From Streptomyces sp. NBC_01237 (lineage in GTDB: Bacteria > Actinomycetota > Actinomycetes > Streptomycetales > Streptomycetaceae): DNA of 64,000 bases. Shown piece after piece: positions 24,997 to 33,316 of this stretch (positions are counted from its first letter, which is position 1; each line of letters begins with the position of its first letter). The stretch covers positions 7,378,001 to 7,442,000 of the forward strand of contig NZ_CP108508.1 of NCBI RefSeq assembly GCF_035917275.1, given 5' to 3'. The notes under the pieces are model-generated. The model saw only the letters and a list, made by a program, of their open reading frames with translations. It did not search any database and was not told where the DNA came from. The position numbers and the translations under genes were made by a program.

Positions 24997-25281
24997 ATGC
25001 CGGCAGGCCAGTCGCACACCGTGCGACCCACGGGCGCGTTCTCGCCCCGAAGGTTCCTGCGCGGCATGAGCTGTGCCCCTTGGGACGGAGCTCCGGTGCC
25101 GCACTGTCCCGCCCGCACCGAAGTCGAGCGCGTCGCCGCGCAGGCGTGTATCCCGGGGTACGACCGCGATGCGGCACCGGATGCGTGGAGCGGCACCCCC
25201 GGTGCGGTCACTCGCTCACGCATCACGTCCCGTCCCATGGCGCGGGGACTGTCCGTGCCCGACAGGTGCATGGGTAAGTAG
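24997..25281 (+). CDS. Possible small protein, 94 aa
   Basis: An ATG preceded by GGGGGAG at 8 bases opens a 94-codon frame. The product is rich in Arg, Pro and Cys (FSPRRFLRGMSCAPWDGAPV) and I recognise no family. It begins 47 bases after an ARE-like site. Supporting points are only the ribosome site and the position; codon use is not clearly that of a gene, so it may be spurious. Confidence 0.25.
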   Translation: MPAGQSHTVRPTGAFSPRRFLRGMSCAPWDGAPVPHCPARTEVERVAAQACIPGYDRDAAPDAWSGTPGAVTRSRITSRPMARGLSVPDRCMGK

Positions 25282-25669
25282 CGGACAACCTCCGCTTCTC
25301 CTCCTTGCTGCCCGCAAGCCGGTCCGATCAAGAATGGGGCAGAGGGCGCCGGTACGGGACCTGTGACGCGGATCGTCTCCGGGGAGCCCTTCCGTTCCCG
25401 GGGGAATCCAGGGGCCCACGTGTGTGCGGCGCCCGGTCCCTCGGGTGATTCCGTCATGCCCCGGGGATCTGCGGGGTCCGGAACAGCGCTCCTTTCTTCC
25501 CGGCGTAACAGTGTTGCCGTGTCTGATTCTTCTCTCGGTCCGGTCGGGGCGTGAATTTCGGCATGCCCATTTCTGTTCTCCTCTGTGGGATCGCGGCCGG
25601 GGCGAACCCGAGAGCCGGGACGCCTTGTCGCGGTCAGCCGAGATCTTCTGGATGGTCATAGGGGGAGTC

Positions 25670-27970
25670 ATGCAGTTTCGGATGTTGGGTCCGCTGGAAG
25701 TCCTGGTCAACGGGCATCCGGTGGTTCTGGGGGGAGCAAGACAGCGAGCCACTCTGGGATTCTTGCTGCTGCGGGTCAACCGCGTGGTGGCCGTCAGCGA
25801 ATTACAGGACGCCCTGTGGGCGTTCGACGAGGCACCGCCCACGGCGCGGAAGATGCTGCAGAACGCGGTGTGGGGGCTGCGGGGCCTCTTCTCCGCCGAG
25901 CTCCACCCGCAGGAGTCGGCCGCGGTGGTGACCCAGGCCCCCGGATACATGCTGCGCGTCGCGCCCGAACAGGTCGACCTGCACCAGTTCCACCGCAAGG
26001 TCGAGGAAGGCCGGGCCAGGCTCGCGGCCGGTCCGCCGGAAGAAGCCGCCCGCCTGCTCGGGGACGCACTGGCGCTGTGGCGGGGACCGGCCCTGGCGGA
26101 CCTCGTCGAGACCGGCATCGCCTGGCCGGGGCTCGCGGCCGTACAGAGCGCCAAGCTCGATGCCATGGAGGACTACTTCGAGGCGCAGCTGGCCTGTGGA
26201 CGCCATCACGACGTACTCGCCGATCTGGCGTCGATGGTCGCGGGCGAGCCCTTCCGGGAGCGGTCGTGCGGTCAGCTCATGCTGGCTCTGTACCGCTGTG
26301 GACGACAGGTCGAGGCCTTGGACGCGTACAGCGTGCTGCGCTCCCTCCTGGCAAGTGACCTGGGCCTTGAACCCAGCCGCGAACTGCGGTTCCTTCAGCG
26401 GTCCATTCTGAGCCATGATCCGGCGCTCTTCCCCGAAGGGCTGCCGAAGTCCCCCGAGCCACGCACCGAACCGCGCGGGAAGCACCCGGCCACCGGTGCC
26501 GCGACGCCGCCGCGTTCCACGGGGGCGGAGGCTCCGGACGCCGCCGCGCGCCCCCGCAGGGCGACGGTGGCCGAGAAGTCCGAGCCGGTTGCGCCGTCGG
26601 TGGGCCGGCCGCATCGCGACGCGGAGCGGCGCCGTGTGAGCCTCGTCCTGATCAACAGCCGCTTCGGCACCGGGATAGAGCAGTTGGACGCCGCGGAGAT
26701 CGACAACGTACTGAAGGCCGTCGCCGGCACGGTCCAGGACAAGGCCGAGTCCTTCGGTGGTGCGGTGGAGCTGGCCATCGGCCCCCTCTCCCTGGCCGCC
26801 TTCGGCATGGCGGACTCCGAGGACTGCGAGGAGCGGGCCGTACGAGCGGCGCTGGCCGTACGCGATCACGTCGACGCCTGGGCCGTGCAGACCAGTCGCA
26901 CCGCCGTACGCGAGCCCAGGCCCGTGCTCGGCCTGGCCGTCGTCACCGGCGAGGCGAGGGTGCGCGGGACGCAGGGGGACGGCGGCGACCCGCTGTCCGT
27001 CTTCGGGTCTCTCGTGGAGCGCTGTCAGACGCTGCTCTCCAGCGCCATGGGCGGCGAGATCGTGGTCTGCGACCGGACACGGCGGGCAACCGATGCCGCG
27101 ATCGTCTATAGGCCGGCCGGCGGATCGCCGGACGACTGGCAGGTCGAGGGCGTACGGGGCGTGAGCGGCCGTTCCGACGGTGACGCCTCCAGTACCTGTC
27201 ATGACATCGAACTCGGCCTGGCGCAGGGACTGCTGGAGTGGTCACTGCGCCGTCGGGCGACGCATCTGGTCACCGTGCTGGGGGACCCCGGAGCGGGCAA
27301 GAGCCAGTTCCTGGAGGACTTGAGGGGAAGCTCGGCCGCACACCGGGAGGGGGCGCAATGGCTGATCAGCCGTGTCTCCGCGTCAGTCGGCAACGACGCC
27401 ATGGCGGTGCTGAGGAGCATGGTGTCCACGCTGTGCCGGATCTCGCCGGAGGACTCCCCGGCCACGGTCCACGGCACGTTGTCGGAGGCCCTGCACAGAT
27501 GGAGTGACTTCGAGGCGGAGCGCAGATGGCTGAGTGCCAGACTGGGCGCCGTGCTCGGACTGAAGAGCAAGGAGAGCATCGGGTGCGGCACCGTGGACGC
27601 GCTCGACGGCTGCCAGCGATTCCTCACCAACGTCGCGCTCCGCGAACCCCTCGTCCTGGTCTTCGACGATGTGCACCGCGCACACGACGACGTGCTGGAC
27701 TTCATCGAGGGACTGGCCTCCCTGCCGGTGCCCGTTCCCCTCTTCGTGATCGTCACCGGCCGTTCCGAACTGCTCCGGCGCCGGCCCGAATGGGGCGGCG
27801 GACAGCGTCACACCACCTTCACGCTCACTTCCCCCTCTCCGTCGACGGGCTTGCGGTCGGCGAACGGACCGCGTCCCGGGGGGCATCGGATCGGACCGAG
27901 CTCCGATGGGCGTCGGGCGGGATACGCCGCTGTCTCCGGGGTGGCCGGTCCGACCGGATTTCCCTGTTGA
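25670..27970 (+). CDS. PimR/SanG-type SARP activator with cyclase-like and ATPase domains, 3' end decayed
   Basis: A 766-residue pathway activator; the ATG at 25670 follows GGGGGAG. Residues 1-90 are the OmpR-like DNA-binding domain (MQFRMLGPLEVLVNGHPVVL). Residues about 95-245 are the BTAD domain (VDLHQFHRKVEEGRARL). After a Pro-rich linker, about 320-500 is a class III cyclase-like domain whose metal-binding Asp positions are lost (VSLVLINSRFG where FADLxGF is expected; VELAIGPLSLAAFG for VEKFIGDAxMAxFG). About 533 is Walker A (LGDPGAGKSQFL) and about 661 is Walker B (LVLVFDDVH). PimR, SanG and PolR share this layout but are longer. After about residue 720 the frame shifts and the ATPase C-terminus is lost. 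Codon 45 (25802-25804) is TTA, so bldA dependence is likely. Confidence 0.8.
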   Translation: MQFRMLGPLEVLVNGHPVVLGGARQRATLGFLLLRVNRVVAVSELQDALWAFDEAPPTARKMLQNAVWGLRGLFSAELHPQESAAVVTQAPGYMLRVAPEQVDLHQFHRKVEEGRARLAAGPPEEAARLLGDALALWRGPALADLVETGIAWPGLAAVQSAKLDAMEDYFEAQLACGRHHDVLADLASMVAGEPFRERSCGQLMLALYRCGRQVEALDAYSVLRSLLASDLGLEPSRELRFLQRSILSHDPALFPEGLPKSPEPRTEPRGKHPATGAATPPRSTGAEAPDAAARPRRATVAEKSEPVAPSVGRPHRDAERRRVSLVLINSRFGTGIEQLDAAEIDNVLKAVAGTVQDKAESFGGAVELAIGPLSLAAFGMADSEDCEERAVRAALAVRDHVDAWAVQTSRTAVREPRPVLGLAVVTGEARVRGTQGDGGDPLSVFGSLVERCQTLLSSAMGGEIVVCDRTRRATDAAIVYRPAGGSPDDWQVEGVRGVSGRSDGDASSTCHDIELGLAQGLLEWSLRRRATHLVTVLGDPGAGKSQFLEDLRGSSAAHREGAQWLISRVSASVGNDAMAVLRSMVSTLCRISPEDSPATVHGTLSEALHRWSDFEAERRWLSARLGAVLGLKSKESIGCGTVDALDGCQRFLTNVALREPLVLVFDDVHRAHDDVLDFIEGLASLPVPVPLFVIVTGRSELLRRRPEWGGGQRHTTFTLTSPSPSTGLRSANGPRPGGHRIGPSSDGRRAGYAAVSGVAGPTGFPC

Positions 27971-28060
27971 GCCGTACCCCGGCGGGAACCCTCTGTCCGA
28001 AGGGCGCGAGCGACGGCTTGGCCGCCTTCCGGGTCCTCACGGGCCGGGGTCCGTCCGCAC
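27826..28060 (+). pseudogene. Frameshifted remnant of the SARP ATPase C-terminus
   Basis: Beyond the likely frameshift near 27820-27832, another frame continues the expected protein (HFPLSVDGLAVGERT, matching the LSPLxxDGLA... step after the Walker B region). Near 27955-27990 the similarity moves to a third frame (PGGNPLSEGRE, matching the GGNPLFAEE motif of large ATPase regulators). Similarity then fades. At least two frameshifts and a truncation are implied. Confidence 0.6.
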
Positions 28061-28228
28061 GCTGACCCATGGGCCGTTTGCGCTACGCCGCTCCCTTGCC
28101 GTGCGACGGAAACGGGCCGCTTTATTTCGGCCACGTCCACCGAATCTCGATCGGTCTCTCCAGAATTCAGAGTGGCCGTGCCGTCGGCATGGCACGAATC
28201 CCGAACCGGTCGACGTCAGGAGAGAACC

Positions 28229-28453
28229 ATGCGCACCAAGCCCTGGAGACCTCGTCCGGCACATCCCGCCCCGGCGATATCGCCGACAACGGAAGACGTG
28301 AATCACCCGGGAATCATGGTGCTGTCGCGTTTCACCGCCGGTGCCTTCGGATCCATCTCCGGGCATTACGCCGGACTCTGCCCGCCACGATGTGCTCACT
28401 GGCCGGATGAGCAGGGCGACATACGCGAGGAGGAGCGGCGAAGCCCGCACTGA
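28229..28453 (+). CDS. Possible small protein, 74 aa
   Basis: An ATG with a good ribosome site (AGGAGAG, 5 bases upstream) opens a 74-codon frame. The product begins MRTKPWRPRP and contains a short hydrophobic patch (GIMVLSRFTAGAFGS) and two Cys in LCPPRCAHW. No family is recognised. It lies between two decayed genes, so it may itself be a remnant. Confidence 0.3.
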   Translation: MRTKPWRPRPAHPAPAISPTTEDVNHPGIMVLSRFTAGAFGSISGHYAGLCPPRCAHWPDEQGDIREEERRSPH

Positions 28454-28593
28454 AGGAACAGGGGTGCCCCGGCTGCCCGGTGCACCGGTGCGGCGGGCTC
28501 CTGCACTCAAGGCGCCGGAAACGGCCGGCCCTCAGCGAGACGGAGGAATCCCCATGCCCGTGATCACGCCCCGGCCCCCTCCCTCAAGTTACC

Positions 28594-28797
28594 GACGCTG
28601 CGGTCACCGGCTGGGACACCGTCTTCGGACGTAGGGTCTTCGTGCACGCGTACGACTTCCGGATTATCGGAGGCGCACTGGGCGAGGCCCACCCCGCCAA
28701 GATCCGCAAGTTCATGGACATGGCGTCGGCGGTGGGCCCGCCGCCGGCGTCCCTGAACGACGGGGCCGGCGCCCGTATCCAGGAGGGTGCGACAGCA
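28594..28797 (+). pseudogene. Fragment of an acyl-CoA carboxylase beta (carboxyltransferase) subunit
   Basis: One frame of 68 codons reads as an internal piece of PccB/AccB-type carboxyltransferase: DAAVTGWDTVFGRRVFV, HAYDFRIIGGALGEAHPAKI, RKFMDMA and LNDGAGARIQEG. The last corresponds to the near-invariant LNDSGGARIQEG that binds CoA. Before and after this stretch the frame is broken, so only a fragment of a gene usually over 500 codons long remains. Such subunits supply methylmalonyl-CoA or malonyl-CoA to polyketide synthesis. Confidence 0.7.
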
Positions 28798-28800
28798 CCC

Positions 28801-29388
28801 CGGCGCGGGCCCCGTCGCTCTCGGAGCCCCCGGTGGGGGATTCCCCGCTTACCGTCGATATCGAGCCAACCCCGCCGAGTCCGTCCTCGGGCGGCCGAAG
28901 CGGGTCGGACCGGACGCGTCGGCGGCCGCCGCGGTGTGCAGGAGCTGCCCGAGTCGCTCCGCGAGGGCTCACCGGCGATCAGCGGGAACGTGCGGGGGAC
29001 CTCTTCCCAAAACCTTGGAAGCGGTCCAGAATCGGCCCCCCGCGACTCGCTTTCGGAGCGTCGTCGCGCAAGGTTCGGCACGGCATGATGTGGAAGGATC
29101 TTCCCGAGCACATCACCCAAGGGCCGCGCTCCCGGAGCCTCACCGGCGTGCGCCCGAGTACCTGAAGGCCGGAGTACGGGAGAGGGCGGTATGCGCACTG
29201 GGCGACGACGACGGCACACCGCTTCCGCCCCCGCACGGACTGCCGGACCCGCGCTTCACCGGAGCGGCCGGGACGGCCCCTTCCCGGGGTGAAGTCGTCA
29301 TCCACGGGCGGTGGTTCACGGGCCGTACCGGTCACGGCAGGCACACCGCCCGTGCCACATGTCAGCACCTGGACTAGGAGAACCCGGC
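28801..29388. other. Degenerate stretch between the carboxylase fragment and the LLM gene
   Basis: About 590 bases with no supported gene. Frames are short, mutually overlapping and without family motifs. A faint possible echo of the carboxyltransferase (VRGTS...GPE near 28990) is too weak to annotate. The last 10 bases hold the AGGAG ribosome site of the next gene. Confidence 0.5.
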
Positions 29389-30390
29389 ATGGACTTCGGA
29401 CTCGTCCTCCAGACCGACCCGCCCGCCTCGACGGTGGTCGGTCTCATGCGCCGTGCCGAACGCAACGGCTTCCGTTACGGCTGGACCTTCGACTCGGCGG
29501 TGCTCTGGCAGGAGCCGTTCGTCATCTACAGCAGCATCCTGGAACACACCGAGCGGCTGATCGTCGGCCCGATGGTCACCAACCCGGGCACCCGTACATG
29601 GGAGGTCACCGCCTCCACCTTCGCCACCCTCAACGACATGTACGGCAACCGCACCGTCTGCGGCATCGGGCGCGGCGACTCCGCGATGCGCGTCGCGGGC
29701 CGCAAACCCAACACCCTGGCCCGCCTCGGCGAGGCGATGGACGTCATCCGTGATCTGGCGGAGGGCCGGGAGGCCACCGTCGACGGCCGGCCGATCCAGA
29801 TCCCGTGGGTGAAGGACGGCAGCCTGCCGGTCTGGATGGGGGCGTACGGTCCCAAGGCGCTGGCCCTGGCCGGCCGGAAGGCCGACGGGTTCATCCTCCA
29901 GCTCGCCGACCCGTTCCTCACCGAGTGGATGATCAAGGCGGTACGGCAGGCGGCGGCCGACGCCGGCCGCGACCCGGACTCGGTCACCATCTGCGTCGCC
30001 GCCCCCGCCTATGTGAGCGACGACCTCGACCACGCCCGCGAGCAGTGCCGGTGGTTCGGCGGCATGGTCGGCAACCACGTCGCCGACCTGGTGTCCCGCT
30101 ACGGCGAGCACTCCGGCCTGGTCCCCGAGGCCCTCACCGCGTACATCGCCGGGCGGTCCGGCTACGACTACAGCCACCACGGCCGCACCGGCAACCCGGA
30201 CACGGCGTTCGTGCCGGACGAGATCGTCGACCGGTTCTGTCTGCTGGGCCCCGCCGAAGCGCACATCGAGAAGCTCCGGGCCCTGCGTGACCTGGGAGTC
30301 GACCAGTTCGCCGTGTACAACATGCACGACGCACGCGAGGCGACGATCGACGCCTACGGCTCCGAGATCATCCCGGCCCTGTCGGCCTGA
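29389..30390 (+). CDS. LLM-class F420-dependent oxidoreductase (TIGR03842-like)
   Basis: A 333-residue luciferase-like TIM-barrel enzyme of the F420-binding type. Features are FGLVLQTDPPASTVVGLMRR at the N-terminus, YGWTFDSAVLWQEPF, VGPMVTNPGTR, CGIGRGDSAMRVAG (deazaflavin phosphate region) and PVWMGAYGPKALALAGRKADG. The subgroup is usually found beside hydantoinase and NCS1 permease genes and may act on a pyrimidine- or hydantoin-related compound. The ATG follows AGGAG. It lies 140 bases before the permease. Its expected upstream neighbour, the hydantoinase, is 10.4 kb away. Confidence 0.85.
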   Translation: MDFGLVLQTDPPASTVVGLMRRAERNGFRYGWTFDSAVLWQEPFVIYSSILEHTERLIVGPMVTNPGTRTWEVTASTFATLNDMYGNRTVCGIGRGDSAMRVAGRKPNTLARLGEAMDVIRDLAEGREATVDGRPIQIPWVKDGSLPVWMGAYGPKALALAGRKADGFILQLADPFLTEWMIKAVRQAAADAGRDPDSVTICVAAPAYVSDDLDHAREQCRWFGGMVGNHVADLVSRYGEHSGLVPEALTAYIAGRSGYDYSHHGRTGNPDTAFVPDEIVDRFCLLGPAEAHIEKLRALRDLGVDQFAVYNMHDAREATIDAYGSEIIPALSA

Positions 30391-30529
30391 CCGGCACACC
30401 CGTCCGCTTCCCCCGCCCCCACCGCACCCACCGCACCCGATCCCCGCCCCCGCGCGCAGGTCACCCGCCCCCGCGTAGACCCGAACCAGCCCCGCACGGC
30501 ACCGCTCCCGAGCGAAGGGTCCAGCCGCC

Positions 30530-32056
30530 ATGACCGCAACCGTCCCACCCACCCCACCGCAGGACCCGATACCCGCCCCGTCCGATCGCGTCGAACTCGC
30601 CCACGGCCACGTTCCCGACGACCCCCGCTTCGCCAACGCCGACCTCCTGCCCGTCCCCCTGGAGCGGCGCACCTGGACGACGTACAACTTCGCGGCCCTC
30701 TGGATCGGCATGGCCCACAACATCCCGTCCTGGCTGCTCGCCTCCGGTCTGGTGGCGCTCGGCATGGACTGGAAACAGGCCGTCTTCACGATCGCACTGG
30801 CCAACCTGATCGTGCTCGCACCGATGCTGCTCACCGGGCACGCCGGACCCAAGTACGGCATCCCCTTCCCGGTGCTGGCCCGTGCCTCCTTCGGGCTGCG
30901 CGGCGCCAACCTGCCCGCCCTGATCCGGGCGGCCGTCGCCTGCGCATGGTTCGGCATCCAGACCTGGATCGGCGGCGTCGGCGTCTTCACCCTGCTCGGC
31001 AAGATCTTCGGCGGCTGGGCGGAGGCCGGCGAGATCGGCGGCCAGCCATGGACGCTGTGGCTCTGCTTCGTCCTCTTCTGGGCGCTCGAACTCGCCATCA
31101 TCCACCAGGGGATGGACACCCTGCGCCGGTTCGAGAACTGGGCGGCTCCGTTCGTCCTCGTCGGCGCCGTCGTCCTGCTGGTGTGGGTCGCCGTCAAGGC
31201 GGGCGGATTCGGTCCGCTGCTGGACCAGCCCTCCGCGCTCGGCTGGGGCAAGGACTTCTGGCCGGTCTTCTTCCCGTCCCTGATGGGAATGATCGCCTTC
31301 TGGGCCACGCTCTCGCTGAACATCCCCGACTTCACCCGCTTCGCCGCGGGCCAACGCGCACAGATCCGTGGTCAGTCGCTCGGCCTGCCGACCACCATGA
31401 CCTTCTTCGCCCTGCTGTCGGTCTTCGTCACCTCCGGCTCGCAGGCCGTGTACGGGGTGGCCGTCTGGGACCCGGTCCAGCTCGTCGCCAAGACGGACAA
31501 CGTGTTCGGGCTGCTCTTCGGGCTGATCACGGTCCTCATCGCGACGATCTCGGTGAACATCGCGGCGAACGTCGTCTCACCCGCGTACGACCTGGCGAAC
31601 CTCGCGCCGAAGCTCATCAACTTCCGTACCGGCGCCCTGATCACGGGCGTCGTCGGCGTCCTCATCATGCCGTGGAAGCTCACCGAGACCCCCGAGCTGT
31701 ACATCTTCACCTGGCTCGGACTGGTCGGCGGACTCCTCGGTACGGTGGCGGGCATTCTGATCGCCGACTACTGGATCATCCGCCGCACCGTGCTGGACCT
31801 CGCCGACCTCTACCGGCCCGGCGGACGCTACTGGTACACCAACGGCTGGAACTGGCGGGCCGTCGCCGCCTTCGCCCTCGGCGGTGTCCTGGCCGTGGGC
31901 GGCTCCCACTCGGCCCCCGGCAAGGGCCCCTTCCCGTCCGACGGGCTGATCCCGTTCCTGAAACCGCTCGCCGACTACGGCTGGGCGGTCGGTCTGGCCT
32001 CGTCGCTCGTGCTGTACGCGGTGCTCAGCCGGAGGGACCGCGCCCCACGGGGGTGA
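30530..32056 (+). CDS. NCS1-family nucleobase/hydantoin:cation symporter
   Basis: A 508-residue membrane protein with about 12 transmembrane segments. NCS1 signatures are TWTTYNFAALWIGMAHNIPS (first helix), GIPFPVLARASFGLRGANLP, WFGIQTWIGG (substrate-contacting Trp region) and LNIPDFTRFA. It resembles Mhp1/PucI-type carriers for hydantoins, allantoin, uracil or cytosine. With the enzymes at 12.9-18.9 kb and the LLM oxidoreductase just upstream it would supply the substrate for ring opening. A half-site CGTAGAC of the pathway operator occurs near 30473, which I regard as weak. Confidence 0.88.
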   Translation: MTATVPPTPPQDPIPAPSDRVELAHGHVPDDPRFANADLLPVPLERRTWTTYNFAALWIGMAHNIPSWLLASGLVALGMDWKQAVFTIALANLIVLAPMLLTGHAGPKYGIPFPVLARASFGLRGANLPALIRAAVACAWFGIQTWIGGVGVFTLLGKIFGGWAEAGEIGGQPWTLWLCFVLFWALELAIIHQGMDTLRRFENWAAPFVLVGAVVLLVWVAVKAGGFGPLLDQPSALGWGKDFWPVFFPSLMGMIAFWATLSLNIPDFTRFAAGQRAQIRGQSLGLPTTMTFFALLSVFVTSGSQAVYGVAVWDPVQLVAKTDNVFGLLFGLITVLIATISVNIAANVVSPAYDLANLAPKLINFRTGALITGVVGVLIMPWKLTETPELYIFTWLGLVGGLLGTVAGILIADYWIIRRTVLDLADLYRPGGRYWYTNGWNWRAVAAFALGGVLAVGGSHSAPGKGPFPSDGLIPFLKPLADYGWAVGLASSLVLYAVLSRRDRAPRG

Positions 32057-32125
32057 GGGGCCCTCAGGGGCGAACGGGGCGGGACCGGGCGGCGGCCGGA
32101 TTCGGGGGCCGGTGAAACGGCACGG

Positions 32126-32893
32126 TCAGACGGGCGAGGTCGTCCGCCCCAGCAGTGCGTTGACATCCACCGTCTCGTCCGCCGGGGGAGTGGCCGTGGG
32201 CACCGGCTTGTCGAAGGCGGAGAAGCCCACGACCGCGTCCGCGGACGGGCCCTTCACGGTGAGCCGCACCGGATAGGGCTTGCCTTCGGTGGCCACGTAC
32301 CACGTCAGTGTGTCGCCGTTCCTGGTCCGGATCAGCGGGATGACGGGGGAACCGGCGAGCCGCGTCTCCTTGCCCTTGACCAGCGTCCCCCGGTCGGATC
32401 CGGTCTTCGCGTTGTCGGAGATCAGCCGGCGGAAGGTGTCGAGATCGCAGGCCCTGGTCACGTCGCCCAGCCTCGGGTCGGTGGCCGAAGCCTTGATGTA
32501 CCGGCCGGCGACGATGGCCTCGAAGGCCGAGCCGCCGATCGGCACCTGGTTCTTCCAGAACGCCGAGTCGGGCTTCAGCCATACCGTGTCACCGCGCTTG
32601 ACGATCTTCAACGAGCCTTCGTCGTCGCCGAGGTCGACGCCGCCCGCGCAGTTGCCGTCCCGGTCGAGGACGAGATCCAGCGTCATCGGCGAGTCCGCCC
32701 TGCCGAGGTCGCCGCGCGTGTTCAGGTGCAGCGAGTGCACCCCGAGAAGCGCGTCACGGGAACGATCGGCGATCTGCTGTGCGCTGAGCGAGCCGATGTC
32801 GTCATCGGCGTGCGCCACGGCGCCGCTGGTGAGGGTGAGTGCGACGACTGCCGCACCTGCGGCCGTGCGTGCGGCCATGCGGTGACGGGTCAC
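32126..32893 (-). CDS. Secreted LppX/LprG-like protein of unknown function
   Basis: A 255-residue exported protein. The GTG start has AAGGAGG close upstream. The signal peptide (AAGAAVVALTLTSGAVAHA) lacks a lipobox Cys. The mature part (ADRSRDALLGVHSLHLNTRG, DLVLDRDGNCAGGVDL, SLKIVKRGDTVWLKPDSAFW, TWYVATEGKPYPVRL) follows the half-barrel pattern of LppX/LprG/LolA-like lipid-binding proteins, including paired Cys residues. It is a single gene. A lipid-carrier function is inferred from the fold pattern only. Confidence 0.65.
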   Translation of the reverse strand: MTRHRMAARTAAGAAVVALTLTSGAVAHADDDIGSLSAQQIADRSRDALLGVHSLHLNTRGDLGRADSPMTLDLVLDRDGNCAGGVDLGDDEGSLKIVKRGDTVWLKPDSAFWKNQVPIGGSAFEAIVAGRYIKASATDPRLGDVTRACDLDTFRRLISDNAKTGSDRGTLVKGKETRLAGSPVIPLIRTRNGDTLTWYVATEGKPYPVRLTVKGPSADAVVGFSAFDKPVPTATPPADETVDVNALLGRTTSPV

Positions 32894-33316
32894 GTGGCCT
32901 CCTTCGAAAGGGCCCGTCGAGGGCCGTTCAGGGTGCGCGATCCGTGTGATCCGTGATGTCGAGCGTACGCCCGCGGGGTGAGGAGCGCGCGACGGTGTGT
33001 ACGGAGGGTGAAGCCCGGTGGGGTTTTCGCTCACGCACGGTGGGGGAGAGCTCTCCGGAGGCTGCTACGGCCTCGGAGGAAACGGCCTCGGAGGAAACGG
33101 CCTCCGGGAAACGGTCCCGGCGGAGGCCGGAGCCCGGTGCGGGGCGTATCGCCTCGGGGCCGGAGAGATCCGGACGCATCCGTGTCCCGGCAGCCCGCGG
33201 CCCGCCGTGCGAAACGCTTGAGCGGGTGACCCCCGCTTCGTTACCCTCCAGTAAGTTCGTGCGGGCGGAACCGGGAGGACCGGTGGATCCGGCGGACACG
33301 AGGGAGGCGGCAGCCC
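32894..33316. other. Divergent intergenic region with a short tandem repeat
   Basis: This 423-base region separates the secreted LppX-like gene from the amidase gene. It holds a 15-bp tandem repeat at 33068-33111 and the start regions of both genes. No additional gene is supported; glycine/asparagine-rich frames here come from the repeat. Confidence 0.5.
33068..33111. repeat. 15-bp tandem repeat, three copies
   Basis: CGGCCTCGGAGGAAA occurs at 33068-33082 and 33083-33097, followed by a diverged copy CGGCCTCCGGGAAA. Confidence 0.7.

Larger units (their letters stand above)
24331..25669. other. Long regulatory-looking gap before the SARP gene
   Basis: These 1.3 kb separate the second TetR gene from the SARP gene. 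They hold two ARE-like 22-mers (24495-24516, 24928-24949), a weak 94-codon frame (24997-25281), and a GGCATGCC-centred partial palindrome (25553-25574) about 95 bases before the SARP ATG. Long gaps of this kind often carry complex promoters of pathway activators. No other gene is supported. Confidence 0.5.

Noticed and set aside
25553..25574. GGCATGCC-centred partial palindrome before the SARP gene
   Set aside because: The core is perfect for only 8 bp and the outer positions mostly fail. It is mentioned in the gap entry but not called as a regulatory site.
28990..29040. Possible continuation of the carboxyltransferase (VRGTS...GPE)
   Set aside because: Only a handful of residues match and the intervening 190 bases show no similarity in any frame.
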